From: Dryocosmus kuriphilus
Lineage: Eukaryota; Arthropoda; Insecta; Hymenoptera; Cynipidae
Direction of reading: 5' to 3'
Assembly: GCA_038277395.1 (NCBI GenBank)
Contig: CM076190.1
Coordinates: 248,167,256 to 248,231,255, forward strand
Length of the DNA: 64,000 bases
This document shows positions 22,111 to 33,392 of the stretch, in pieces (the stretch's first letter is position 1; each line of letters opens with the position of its first letter). The notes under the pieces were generated by a model, which searched no databases, was not told where the DNA came from, and worked only from the letters and a program-made list of their open reading frames with translations. Position numbers and translations under genes: made by a program.

Positions 22111-23867
22111 ATAAAGGTTGCAGATTCTTCGGAAATAAAAGAATAGATACATGAAAATATTTTCGATTTCCTTGACCATCACATTGATTTAGCCGTTATA
22201 GCTTTAGATTTCAATACTTCCTATGTCAATACTATAACAGATGTTTATAAACGGCTAGCAGAGCATCATAGCAGAAACGACTCCACACGCTTCTCCGTTT
22301 CTCCACCCAGGGGGCTTGCATAGGTTTTCTTATCCCCTTCAACCGATTGTACATAGTCAATAAAAATCGGTGTATATCATTCTTGTTTTCTTTTTAGGAA
22401 ATAAATTTAACTTACTTTATTCTAAAGGAATTTCAAATAATTTCTATGAACTTCGATGGGTTTTCACCATGTCTAAAGATTTCAAGCGACTTTAAGGTAT
22501 TTCGGCGAGTCTCTGGAGAAGTTTAGGGAATAATTCAAATTTAATTTCAAAAAATTTGTGCGTTCTTTAAGGAGGTACAGGCGCATATAATCTGCAAAAA
22601 GCTTGCCTTAAGTCCTTGTCAAACAGTATGTTTGAGAGATAAAAGTTTTATTAACCCTTAAGGTGAATTCGGTCTTTTTGAAAAAAATGACGGAGCGCTC
22701 AGAAATTTGAAAATAATATGAATAAACTATGCCAGATTAATTAGTAAAAAAGGAAATATCATGGCTAGTGATGTAATTTTTGAAAAAATCGCTACTCTTT
22801 ATTAAATTTGTTAATAAATTGCAAAAGAAATCCTGAGCGTCCGTGAATGAAAACTATACTAATGAGAAAAAAAAAACCGAATATGAGATTTGATTCCACA
22901 GCTGCTGCTAACAAGCATGGGTCGTGAATGTGATATCAGCACATCGGCGCGTGCTTTCGCAGTTTCTTATTTCTCACTCCGGATGATTATAATACATATA
23001 ATTATTTTTAAAAAAAAGCGGCAATGAGCATTTAATAATACCTGCCCTCGAGATGCCCTTCATTTGATACCATACCAAACGCCGAATCCACCGTAAATGT
23101 ATAATATAAAGCATATTTACTTCGGAGAATGTTGAAAATGAGATAATTATGCTCATATAATATTTTATTAATTAATTTACTGTCAGTCATAAGAGAAAAT
23201 TTTGGCTATGATTATACACTGCAATAGAGCAGTTGTGTATACAGACGATTACACAATCACTCGTAAAGCTCTGAGCGTAGACGTGGCAACGTCGCATTCT
23301 TCGTGGTGTTTGCTTTGACAGTTGTGTGCTTTCACTGCAAACGAAACGACAATTGTTAAAAATGACAGTTCAGTCAGTAGTTAAAGGTAAATTTATGAAA
23401 GAAAATGTTTTTGGTAAAAGATTGAAAGCTGCTGCGACTATGGCCAAAGCTGAAGAAAAGGAAAAGTGAACTAAAAACAAGACGAATAGTCTACTGGGAG
23501 GACGATGTATTGTTGAACTGTCACTGCTTGCTGTGAGCTTGAAATGCACTACATTTGCAGAGCCGCTTTCATTAGAAAATGTTGTACAATATCAACGAAT
23601 GGGATTATGCTCAGCGTTATGTATAAATTGCACAATTGCTCTGCAATCACAAGAGTTTCCACAGGAAAAATGCATAAGAAAATAAAAAATTCCAAACTTT
23701 CTAACACCAACTCGAAAGCTGTTCTTGGTAAGTATTTTTTAAAACCATTTTTTGATATATATATATTATATTGATGATATATTGTGGCTCTATTTTTAAT
23801 ATATAATAATAATATAATGTATTTGCTGCATTCGCATTCAACCTAACTTATAAAATGATTTGTCCCA
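22111..23867. other. Non-coding stretch
   Basis: No domain-bearing ORF. A short open frame at 23362-23469 starts with ATG and is Lys/Ala-rich (KAEEKEK), but it stops after 35 codons and resembles nothing I know. No hairpin or tandem repeat noticed. Confidence 0.45.
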
Positions 23868-24120
23868 CCCTACCGATAGAAATCACTGGAAAATGCCTGG
23901 AGATTCTCAGGCCAGAGAAGCTTCTGAGACGCAGGCTCTCAGGTAGCAGTTTTTAAAGTTTCAGGTAGGGCTTTTAAATGGCCTGAAGGCTCGTAAATCC
24001 CAAATCTCTTAGACCTCAGACTATCTCTAGAGACGAAATCATTCAAATAGAGCCTGAAGAAAGCCTGAAACCGTCCTGAGAACACGCCTGAGAATATCCT
24101 GAGATTTTCTATCGGCAGGG
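23868..24120. mobile_element. 253 bp MITE with CCTGAGA subterminal repeats
   Basis: The terminal inverted repeats read CCCTACCGATAGAAA and, from the other end, CCCTGCCGATAGAAA. Inside, CCTGAGA or its complement recurs many times (for example near 23915, 23935, 24075, 24090 and 24098). No coding capacity. The target duplication is not clear. Confidence 0.75.
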
Positions 24121-24143
24121 CAAAGTCACAGATTTAGAAAATA

Positions 24144-24383
24144 TTGCTGTATGGAAAGAGAATGCAAGTTTTACCTTTAAAAGTTGATTTGGATGAATTC
24201 CTAAAATGTTTACGATTTTCTTCTCGGCAGTGCATTTTGATTGCTCACAACGCAAGATGCGACGTTCTTCGGTTGCTCAAAGCTATGCATCAAAATCTGA
24301 TGATTCAGGATTTTAAGAATGTATGTAGTTGCTATTTTTATGAAACAAATTTCATTATTGGAAAAGTTCGCTTCTCTTACTGA
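24144..24383 (+). pseudogene. DEDDh exonuclease fragment (PML-exonuclease-like)
   Basis: A 79-codon ORF contains LDEFLKCLRF and ILIAHNARCDVLRLLKAMHQ, the ExoII region of DEDDh 3'-5' exonucleases (usually AHNxxFD; here Cys replaces Phe). The first Asp-Glu motif and the C-terminal His-Asp motif are not found nearby, so this is an isolated exon or a relic. Similar exonuclease-like exons are scattered through insect genomes. It sits between two MITEs. Confidence 0.5.
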
Positions 24384-24626
24384 CGCTTTACCATGAAAAT
24401 CACAATCTATGGGTTTTTGTCTTGTAATAAATAGTGGAACTGAAAAATCAAAATATGCTTAAATAATAATTATTATTTGTTAATTTAAATAGTCATAATT
24501 TTTGCTGTGAAGACAGAATTTACTCAATTGCGTGAGATAATAGCTCGAATATGTATTTCCGCAGGACTGGCGCCTGCGCTATGCCTGCTAGGTGCTCCGA
24601 CAGTGTTTCTATGATAGTTTCCAATA

Positions 24627-24910
24627 TTAATGATCGAAGCGCGCTTTGAGTGCTCCAAATTCTACCAATCAAAAGTTAGCGCTGCCGGCAGTAACCAACC
24701 ACAAAAAAGTTCCATCAGCAGAAGTTGAAAATCCAAGCACCAGAGCGCTCTGAAGGTGCTCTGGCATATTTGATAGAACACGTTGAGAGCGCTCTGGTGC
24801 TTAAACTTTGAACTTATGCTGATGGAATATTTTTGGTAGTTGGTTACTTCCGGCAGCACTAACTTTGATTGGTAGAATTTGGAGCACTTAGAGAGCGCTC
24901 AGAGCATTAA
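24627..24910. mobile_element. 284 bp fold-back MITE, TA target site
   Basis: The arms are about 125 bp, starting TTAATG and running through GTGCTCCAAATTCTACCAATC, a GCCGGCAGTAACCAAC-like block and GCACCAGAGCGCTCT. TA lies on both sides (24625-24626 and 24911-24912), which would suit a Tc1/mariner-type element. The central loop is only about 25 bases. Confidence 0.8.
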
Positions 24911-24912
24911 TA

Positions 24913-25408
24913 TCAGAAAGAACCTAGATAGCTGCCACCCGTTTGCTTCATTTTTCAAAAAGTTTCAAATTCGCAAAGTTTGCATGCCTCTTATTCTCAA
25001 GCTAAGTGGACCAACCAAAATTCTGAAATTTTTTCACATTCTTCATAAAATCCCCTTCTAACATATACTAATTTAAAAAGAAACGATAAGAGCAATTTAC
25101 GAGTTTGAATTTGAAATGCAATATTTATTTTATTTATTTATTTATTTTATTATCACTAAATTTTTTACTTTGAAGCCTCATTTGTTATGCACGCTACAGC
25201 ATTTTTCACATAAAGTTTACCTTCCTTTATTTATTTCTTTTTTTTACATATATGTATTTTTAAATAAATGCTTTATCTCGTGTGTACAGTATTAAAGATT
25301 ATTTTTATTTAGAAACTAGCTTGTGTGCGAAAGGCGTACGCCGTATTGCGACGCTAACCTCAAAATCTCACTAATGAGATCGGCAGAACGGCCGCCAAGT
25401 TATTGGTG
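24913..25408. other. AT-rich non-coding stretch with TTTA repeats
   Basis: Simple TTTATTTA runs near 25125-25160; no supported gene. Confidence 0.5.
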
Positions 25409-26309
25409 TATATGTTACGGACAATGACCGGAATCGGCCAATGTCGGAGAATGGCCGGTCATTGACGACAATGCCCGGCGCCATTGGGCATTGTTGACAA
25501 CGGCCGGGAATTGTCAACAGTTTCCACTGCCGTCGGGCATTGTCTATTACAGTCGGTAGACTCACTTCATTTCGGACATTGGCCGGTCATTGATGACAAT
25601 GCCCAGCCGTCTACGGGCATTGTTGTCAAAATCGGAAATCTATCTGTCTCGACTCTTTCAAGATTAGTCATATTTAACAACAGGAATATTTTCCTTGATT
25701 TTATCAAATATTTTTGAGAATAGTATGAAGGCGCTTTGAAGAGGTAAATCGATTTGTCGCGACGGTCGAAATCTAATGCTAAACAGATTTTATTGCTTTT
25801 TGAAGGATAAGGAATCTGGACAATGGAACTATAATTTACGCAAGTCGCGAACGGTTCGAAGGTAAAATACGTGAAATGCTAGAAAAAAGCGTGATGATAA
25901 TAATTTTACCTTAATCGGGAACAGTATGAGAATATGATCATTTCCTTCAAAGAGATCAAGGAAAAGCGATTTTCTTATTATTATTGTTGTGGTTGTAATT
26001 ATTGGGGCTGGAAAGGGGTTTGGAAAGGGGGTTGAAGGGGGCTTGAAATTGAGGAGGAGGGGGCCGAAAAATGAGGGGGAGATTTTCTTGAAAACTCATG
26101 ATTAAACATTGGCCACACACGTTCGGGCATTGTTGACAATTCCCGGCCAATGTCCGATGTAATATTAGTTCTTCAACATTGAGCGAGACCCGTGGGCATT
26201 ATCGACAATGGCCGGGAGATGTAAACAATGCCCGACGTCCGCGGGCATAGTCGACAATGGCCGGGCGTTGTCGACAATGCCCGATTCCGGTCTTTGGCTG
26301 TAATATATC
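25409..26309. mobile_element. ~0.9 kb TIR element with palindromic GGGCATTGT/ACAATGCCC subterminal repeats
   Basis: The ends are inverted copies (TATATGTTACGG...GACCGGAATCGG on the left, and the same with a few changes on the right). Near each end, clusters of CATTG, ACAATG and (G)CCCGG or CCGGG(C) words recur in both orientations (about 25420-25630 and 26110-26290). The centre (25640-26100) has no supported ORF. The short TIRs with repeated subterminal motifs recall hAT-type non-autonomous elements; no target duplication could be assigned. Confidence 0.7.
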
Positions 26310-26569
26310 GATTCACAACCAAGGTATTACTTCATAGATGGTACTCAGTCGGTTGATATAGCCAACTTATTCCTCCGTTGATCCTTCTAAGTTGGTTGAC
26401 ACAACCAACCTCGGCCTAACCATTGAGAATGGCTGTCTCAAACATCTAATGCGCTGGCTCTCCAGAGTCCAACCAAAATGGATACCACAACCATTTCTCG
26501 GGTCACTGCGTCCAATCTTTTCTCTGAGTGTACCTTCTGAAATCGTTGAAATTAGTGGAAATGCCTTAA
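26310..26569. other. Short non-coding stretch
   Basis: AGTTGGTTGA(C/T)A-like words recur two or three times near 26350-26400. A 60-codon ORF at 26392-26574 has no known domain. Confidence 0.4.
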
Positions 26570-27480
26570 AATAAATCTTAAATTATTACCTAGAAATCCC
26601 TTGAAAACTATTTATTATTTTAACACACATTGGAATGTTTTAAAATAACTTAAAATCTTTATAATCCTGCAAAATGTGTTTAATGCCTTCATATATCTCT
26701 AAAGTGTTGAAGTCCGTAGTAATACCCTGAAATAAGTTTATTTCCGACAGTTATTTAGCCACTTGTTAAAATTCCTTAAAGTCCTTTGAAATAGTTGGAA
26801 ATCATAAACATCTAGTGAAATAAATATAAATCATTGAAACCTTTGTAGATCCAATAAATCTTTTCAAATCGTGTGAAATTCTTTCAAATACCTTCAAATC
26901 CCTTAAAATATTTGGAATTACTTCGAAATAGTTTGAAACCCTTGAAATTGTTGAAGTTTCTTAATAATCTTTCGAACCTTTGAAAAAGACTTTAAATGCT
27001 TTAAATGTCTTGAAATACCGTAAAATCTTCTGAAAATACTTAAAATCAATGGAAGATGTTCAAAAACACTTAAATCCTTTAAATTTCCCGGAAATGCTTG
27101 CATATCTTTGAAATACTCTAAATTATATTCATATATTTCGAAATTTTACGGAATTCCTTCATATCCCTAGAAATACTACAGAATGTTTTGAGATTCTCGC
27201 AATCTCTCAAAGTAGCTGAAAATCTTTAAAATCATTGAAATAGGTCAAAATATAAATAAATCGTTCAAAGTCTCTTGAAAATGAATATAAGTTTATTCTC
27301 CAAAGTTCTTCAGAAATCCGTTTAAATACCGTAAAGTGTCTTAAAACCTTGCAATAAAAATTTTTTTTAATTCCCAAGTTCTCTAGAAATGCTTCGAAAT
27401 ACATTAAGAGCCCTCTAAATCTTTGGAAACCGTAAAAATCATTTGAAATATGTAGAAATCTCGATCTGGTTTGCAAGGAT
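26570..27480. repeat. Degenerate AT-rich minisatellite
   Basis: A loose motif of the type CTTGAAATNCTTNAAATCNTTTGAAA is repeated for about 900 bp with heavy divergence. Both strands give meaningless ORFs rich in Phe, Leu and Lys. Similar but distinct repeats occur at 49110-49330. Confidence 0.7.
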
Positions 27481-27553
27481 CAATTTCCAAAATCGATTTT
27501 TTCTTCACCTGTCTCTTCTGAATGTATCTCTAACTTTCACTTTCTTTTCACAG

Positions 27554-27987
27554 AATTAGTGTTCCCACATGGAAATTTTGCAGCTCACCCTCCTGCAATT
27601 CAAACTAATGTTCGCAGTTATGAATGCAGCATCTCTCATGAACCTTAGGATTTAACAATGGGCATGTACTGCGTTGAAGTAACAGATGAAAGTCTCCAGT
27701 TCGTTATTGGAATACTCCAAATTAATGAAGAAATAGAAGATCCGCCGGTCACTGAGCTACTTCCATTAATGGCTCTTAGAGCGGATCTTAATAACCACTA
27801 CGGAAGAGTTAATTACGCATACAAGGCAACGGTTTCAATAAGATTGTACCAATATTGGAAGAGGATAGTGTGTATCGTCGCGTCGGTACTTTCAACGATT
27901 CGCGCAAAGACCAAACGTTCATTATCTATAGATACTTTAAGAATAGTATTCAGCTGCATAGGATATTTCTTGAGACTGATTGATTAA
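27554..27987 (+). other. Unrecognised open stretch after an acceptor-like site
   Basis: TTTTCACAG at 27545-27553 is followed by a frame that reads LVFPHGNFAAHPPAIQ and then a TAG at about 27650. The adjoining ORF at 27658-27987 (109 codons) contains LPLMALRADLNNHYG. I do not recognise either peptide. The arrangement could be a decayed exon or two unrelated chance frames. Confidence 0.25.
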
Positions 27988-28507
27988 CGCAAGAAAAATT
28001 TAGGCCATCACCGGTTTGTGATGCTTATAATTCTCTAAGTGTTATAATTTGTCCATCATCTATGCTTTTCGCATAAGATCTTGTCATATTCTCTTATTTA
28101 CTCTGATCAAAATTTGAGCTCTACTTTGAACCTTCAGCTACACATTTCAACCAACATTGAGGCCATTTAAACCTACAGACATTCGACTTTAAACCCTACG
28201 GAATGAAACCCTTGACCAACTTTTTTTAAAATTTAATTCCACTGGTCCTACTTTGAATCTTTTGAACCGACAAATAATAAACTCTATACGCTACATTAAA
28301 CCTGCAAATCCTTCATTTCACTTACTTCCACGGTCTTCAAATATGTTTTGACCAAATATGCTCAGACCCTGCTTTCAACTCTGAGCCCTTACGGAATTCT
28401 GACCCTCCTCAACTCCTCTTTAATCCACTGGTCCTACTTCGAGTCTTACGAAAATAAAATTGACAAATTCGAGACCTAAGTTTGAATCTTAACTTCCTAC
28501 ATCTGCC

Positions 28508-28518
28508 TATTATTATTA

Positions 28519-28550
<32 letters not shown>

Positions 28551-28551
28551 T
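28508..28551. repeat. (ATT)n microsatellite
   Basis: About 14 ATT/TAT units with one C interruption, at the 3' edge of the minus-strand LINE fragment. Confidence 0.9.
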
Positions 28552-28760
28552 CAGATGGGCAGGGTAACTCAAGTTCCATAGCATTGAGTTTAACTAATGT
28601 AACCGATTGTACTTTCCCCTTAAAACTAAGCCACTCTAAGGAGGCCGGTTTCTCCATATATATTTGTATATCGCCGTATATGGAATATCTACGAAATCCT
28701 TTGTTTCGCAGAAGAGATTTCCGAAGTGCTTCATTCAGAGACTCATTAGCACATCACATA

Positions 28761-29490
28761 TTATGTGATGTGCTGTCTCTTCCCGGAAGCCTCAAATTTC
28801 GGGATAATGTCGCCAGGTTTTACCTCGGCGATCATCTTGTAGAGAGCCGTTTCTATGGCCATTGCTTGCTCCTGATTGGGAGTAGCGCCATTAGATCGTG
28901 AACGTTTTGGGGTCTCAGGTTTAGGAGCCTCCTCGCGCTCCAGCTTAAGCTGCAGGCGTTGGTATCTCCTTCTGGCGGCGGTACTATTTTTTCGTTTCTT
29001 TGGGCCTACAACGGTCCCATCGTTCTTAGTGGCTTTGGCTTCGCTAATGTGACTAATTAGTGTTTCATTACAAGCTGTACCACTCATTTTACTAGGAACC
29101 GCATCAGCCTCTTGTGGAGTTAAAGGTGGTTTATCACCTTCGTTGTTCTCCATTTTCTCAAGAGGAGATGAAGTGTTCATCCCGAGTGTCAATGAAGTCA
29201 CCCATTCATTCCGATTGTGGGGATAAGGAACTTTTACACTGGGAGGTTGCCCGGTATCCCAGGACACATTGGCACGGTTTGGCTTAGGGGTCGATATGGG
29301 AACAGAGTGCCATTCGATGTTCGCTGCTTAGTCTAATTCACGCTGATACTTCCACTCTACTAAACATGAACTTCTACCCGTAAGGGTCGTCCTTGTTGCG
29401 GCGCGGCGTCCGGGTCGTTGTTATTCGCGGGAAAGCTTAGGTCTCCTCACCGCGGCCAGGTCCGAACTCTCCTTCTCCTTAGACAGGAAA
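28761..29490 (-). pseudogene. 5' end of a LINE: GC-rich 5' UTR and gag N-terminus
   Basis: On the minus strand a GC-rich leader (29490-29270) precedes an ORF of 168 codons (29267-28761) containing MSGTACNET, GPKKRKNSTAARRRYQRLQL and TPKRSRSNGATPNQEQ. A polar N-terminus with a KKRK/ARRRY patch is the usual start of DUF4780-type gags, so I infer a relative of LINE-B. The ORF stops at a perfect 27 bp palindrome (28748-28774). Nothing of the rest of the element remains. The ORF is intact over its visible length. Confidence 0.5.
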
Positions 29491-29870
29491 ATTTAATTCC
29501 CCGTTATAAGGAGCAGAGGAGTTCACGCGTCCCATGGAGGAGGTACATCTGCCTAACTCAATACCCTACTTTGACGCTATTTAAACGCATAAAGCCTAAT
29601 TTAAAATTTAAACCCTATGGAATGAAATTTTTGACTCTCTTTTGACACAATTTCAATCTACTGACTCTTTTCTCAATTCCTTAAACCTAGTCAAACTCGA
29701 AGCCCTCTTACTTTGAACCTGTACTTCTTTATTTCAAGCTACTTTGACGCTACTTAAATCTACAGCCCTTACTTTGAACTTTAATATCTTACAGAATGGA
29801 ATTTGTACTCCCCTTTGACTTCGATTTAATTTACTAGCCCTATTCGGTTGGATTATTTGAAATACAGCAG

Positions 29871-30200
29871 GTGCGAGAAATTAAAAATCGCATCAAAGAC
29901 GGAAAATTTGAAATTTCAACTGTGAGCAAAGGAATTTGCCAGTCAGATACAGTCCGCGGTCAATATCCCAGACAGTATAAGGTAGGGCATTGTAATAACG
30001 ACTTTGTCAATAAGAGAGGTCGCTGAAATATCACATGAATTGACCAAGACTGTTTCCGAAGTTCAGGTAGGTGACTCATGGCGTGTGAGGGCATTGTGGG
30101 ATTCCCCGTTGACGCAAGTGGCTAGGAAACCCCTATGTTCTAGAAGCTTCTATATGTATGGGCAGATCGTGGGTAGCGGTCTATAAAAGAATGCTTCAGA
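29871..30200. other. Non-coding stretch
   Basis: No supported gene. A 60-codon ORF at 30004-30186 has no recognised domain, though it could be the upstream edge of the relic that follows. Confidence 0.4.
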
Positions 30201-30214
30201 GCGGATTGCAGTCA

Positions 30215-31360
30215 TTCAATCGTCCTATGCAGTGGAAGAAAGAACGAAGAAGAAATAATAACCAGTGAAATAAAGATATGATTAGATTCTACCTAGTGCA
30301 ATGATGCATAAAACCGGCTCTTTATGTTGAGGTAGGCTTAAACCTGCTTTCACCATTATTATCGGAGATCGCACAGCCTAACGATGTGAAAGAATTGCTA
30401 AAATATTGCTTGTGAAGAAAGAAACTGGTCTTCAGAATGAACGTCATGACGTCAGCGATCGAGTGCAGTGGATTGACGTCGAAAAAGCATTTGAAAGCCG
30501 AGTAAAAGCATGCACTGTCGCCAATCTAATTCATAAGAATATGCTTCCCTTCTTATACGATGTTCATACTCCATTTATTATACGCGTATTCAAAGCTTCG
30601 CGTGAAATAAGGTCTTTAAAGTTAACACTGTGTTTACTGCATATTATTACTCAAAGCTTGGCAAGGAGATGCCTGACGAGAAGAATTTCAAATCACAAAA
30701 TGAAGAAGTATACGTCAGCACGAATTTGAAGTTATGGTTTGTAAACAACTCGAGATATCCTGTCCTGAAAACATGAAGGGGTTCCAAAAAAAAGACCGTG
30801 AATGAACAAACATAAAGGCAGCTTATACATCAAACTTCCTGCATGGAATGAGAAGAAACAAGCATGTGTCAACGTGCAAAAACAATTAATGAAAACGAGT
30901 GATTCATGTAGGCCATATCATCAACCATACATCCACCTAACAGGGAAGATGTTGCTAAACATGTTTCCAGCCACTTGCAGTACAAGGACGAATTAAGCAT
31001 TTCCATCATCAAGTTTCCCATAGTAATGGAAGATGCGTCAAAATTTGAAGCACAAAGTGGCATCTTAGTGAACATTTATGTTCTGATCAAAAAAGAGCAA
31101 AAATTTTCAGTTGTTCCTCTTCATCTTACTTTACATGTGAGGGAAGCTCATGTGGATCTCCTATGAGTTGAAGATGAATGCGTAGGTGCAGACAGCAGCA
31201 ATGAAGAGGACTATACTGAGAAGAAGAGCAGACCTCAATCATTCAATTTCCACTGTGTGTCGGTCAAAGATCTGTCAACTCTCGTGAGCAGCCATTTGTA
31301 CAAACATGATGGAAAAATAATATCTGTGATCGATGTCAGACACGAACAAAATTTGGTGAT
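30215..31360 (+). pseudogene. Relic of a protein associated with Polinton/Maverick-type DNA polymerase ORFs
   Basis: Fragments in different frames follow the order I know from the region upstream of, or fused to, type-B DNA polymerase in insect Polinton/Maverick and adintovirus-like elements. They are RVQWIDVEKAFESR (near 30460), KQACVNVQK (30857), ISIIKFPIVMEDASKFEAQS (near 31000-31060), LHVREAHVDLL (31130) and VKDLSTLVSSHLYKHDGK (near 31262-31315). Stops and frameshifts occur throughout. No polymerase, integrase or capsid gene is visible in the window. It is a decayed remnant, and the family assignment comes from recall of sequence style. Confidence 0.5.
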
Positions 31361-32197
31361 GTCACTTTTTACTAAATGTTTGGAAATTTTTGTAGGTTTG
31401 ATGAATGATAAAAGCTTTTATTTTTAAAAAGATTTTTAAAAAACATTTTAATCACAGAAATCATATAGAAAGGCTTGAAACCAAATTTCTTTCTGAACAA
31501 ATGACAGTATATGTCAACTAGTTAACTTTCTTCAAAGTTAGATGAAATTTAGTGGTCTATTAAAATCACAATAGGAAAAAGGTTAATTTTTATGTTATTT
31601 ATTTTATTTTACTTATTTTATTTTTTTATTTTATTTTATTTTGCTTCTTTGCCTTGATAAGGGAGTCGTATGAACAGCAAAATTTTGGCATGTATGTAAT
31701 TGGATCTTGTTTGGGATTTTAAACAGGTTTGGAACAAAAGAAGGCGAGTAAAAGGAAAAGAAGAAAGAGGATTTTCTTGGTTGTCTCCCTTTTCCGTCTT
31801 CTTTCTTTCTTTTTCCTTTTTGAATTTGACTAAAGACATTTTTTTTAGATATTGACCCAAATTTGATGGGAGAATTGGTTTGTTGTCTTCACCAACTTTG
31901 ATTTTGAATTTTGATATTGGACGTTAAAGGGTCATTTTGGATTTAGGTGTTTACTAAATCTTTTTTATTTATATTAATATTTCTATTATTTCATAGATTT
32001 AGTACCTAAATTGTGTTACTTGGATTGATTCGGATTAATTCTCAACCGAAACTTTCGCCAGGGAAGCCAAGTATGGAATTATGAAATCAAAGTTTGCCAA
32101 GTATTTTGGAAAAAAAGTATTAATGAATTTCTTATAAAATATCCCATGAAATTTTTTTAAAGAATTTTTTGGAAGCCATTTTAGATATTATAAAACA
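31361..32197. other. AT-rich non-coding stretch with TTTTA repeats
   Basis: TTTTATTTTA-type low complexity lies at 31590-31645. A minus-strand ORF at 31636-31860 is Lys/Glu-rich through a pyrimidine tract and is not convincing. Confidence 0.5.
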
Positions 32198-32280
32198 TGT
32201 GAAGTAGTAGTAGTATTTCGTCGGTCATTACAGCCAAATAAAATTTTTTTCAAAATTTAAGGTTTGAACAAATTTATTCT

Positions 32281-32316
32281 CTCAACGTTTCGACCTTAGT
32301 TGTAGGTCATCTTCAG
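32281..32316 (-). ncRNA. Hammerhead-ribozyme-like motif, left arm
   Basis: This is the inverted copy of the motif at 32742-32776, read on the minus strand. It shows CTGAAGA, a small GACC/GGTC stem, then CGAAACGTT. Confidence 0.3.
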
Positions 32317-32741
32317 GAAAAATTTCTACAATAATGTATAAATAAATTCTACAATAATATAAAAGATAAAACACCATGAAGTAAAAATATATAATTTAAG
32401 TATGATAAAAATAAATTAATATTAAAATACCTTAGTCAATAAATTTTTTGACAAAATAGATAGAAGTCAAAAAGTAATCATCTCGTGGTCTGCCGATTAT
32501 AACCAATAGTTAACCAATAATATATAACCAATAATATATATATATAATATATAACCAATAATCGGCAGACCACGAGATGATTACTTTTTGACTTCTATCT
32601 ATTTTGTCAAAAAATTTATTGACTAAGGTATTTTAATATTAATTTATTTTTATCATACTTAAATTATATATTTTTACTTCATGGTGTTTTATCTTTTATA
32701 TTATTGTAGAATTTATTTATACATTATTGTAGAAATTTTTC

Positions 32742-32776
32742 CTGAAGATGACCTACAACTAAGGTCGAAACGTTGA
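32742..32776 (+). ncRNA. Hammerhead-ribozyme-like motif, right arm
   Basis: CTGAAGA fits the CUGANGA core box. GACC and GGTC can pair as stem II around a nine-base loop, and GAAAC follows. The palindrome ACGT after GAA could act as a minimal stem III between two strands, as described for Penelope-type retroelement hammerheads. Deviations are an extra U before stem II and U at the cleavage position. No activity is shown by the sequence. Confidence 0.3.
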
Positions 32777-33392
32777 GAGAATAAATTTGTTCAAACCTTA
32801 AATTTTGAAAAAAATTTTATTTGGCTGTAATGACCGACGAAATACTACTACTACTTCACATCTAATTATAAACAGCCGACAAAATGATATTTTGAAACTA
32901 AATTGGTTTCTTTGACTTATACATTATAAAACATGGCGATAAAATTTAATATAAGAAAAAATATGTGTACGTCCGAATAAAAGTGTCTAGGTTTTCGGTA
33001 TGGAGTTATGTTTAGTGGTATCAGATTATCTGAAGTCATTCCAAACTTCAAACTCCATTTTCTCTTCTAGAATCCATTCTTACCACTATTGATAAGGATT
33101 GCGGTTAGCTGGAAAATTGGAAGGGAAGGGGATTTTCAAATGACCACCCGTCTCTGTCAATAGTGGTACGAATGGACACATTTTCCCAAACCATCGATGC
33201 TCCGAATAGACAATTCGTAAATAAAATTGAATTATCCATGACATCAGATCTTTCATTGTCTTTAAACTACTATTTGATATAGTAACAGGGATAACATAAC
33301 TAAATAAATAATTGATTTTTTGATGTGATTAATTAATGCTTTCAATGTTTTAAATCGACTTTCGATTTATTTTATTTCAGTACTACATTACG

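Larger units (their letters stand above)
28100..29870. repeat. Degenerate tandem repeat split by a LINE fragment
   Basis: Words such as CTACTTTGA(A/C)(C/G)CT and TTTAAACCCTA(C/T)GGAATGAAA recur at 28100-28480 and again at 29560-29850 (best seen near 28190, 29608 and 29782). The stretch between them is a LINE fragment plus a microsatellite, so the array was probably continuous before the insertion. Confidence 0.6.
32198..32860. mobile_element. 663 bp fold-back element with ~300 bp arms
   Basis: The left arm starts TGTGAAGTAGTAGTAG at 32198, and the right arm ends with its complement at 32860. The arms match almost perfectly over about 300 bp and are separated by a short AT-rich centre (about 32505-32555) built of ACCAATAATATATA words. 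There is no ORF. Each arm contains one copy of a hammerhead-like motif. The high arm identity suggests either recent insertion or arm-to-arm conversion. Confidence 0.9.

Noticed and set aside
25420..26290. CRISPR-like spaced repeats
   Set aside because: The words are short, occur in both orientations and with irregular spacing, and lie in an animal TIR element. There are no cas genes.
26918..27476. ORFs on the minus strand rich in Phe, Lys and Leu
   Set aside because: They are read through a degenerate AT minisatellite and have no domain or codon signature.
28748..28774. 27 bp palindrome AGCACATCACATA/TATGTGATGTGCT as a regulatory site
   Set aside because: It lies at the break of a truncated LINE fragment, with no sign of a promoter or a second copy in the window.
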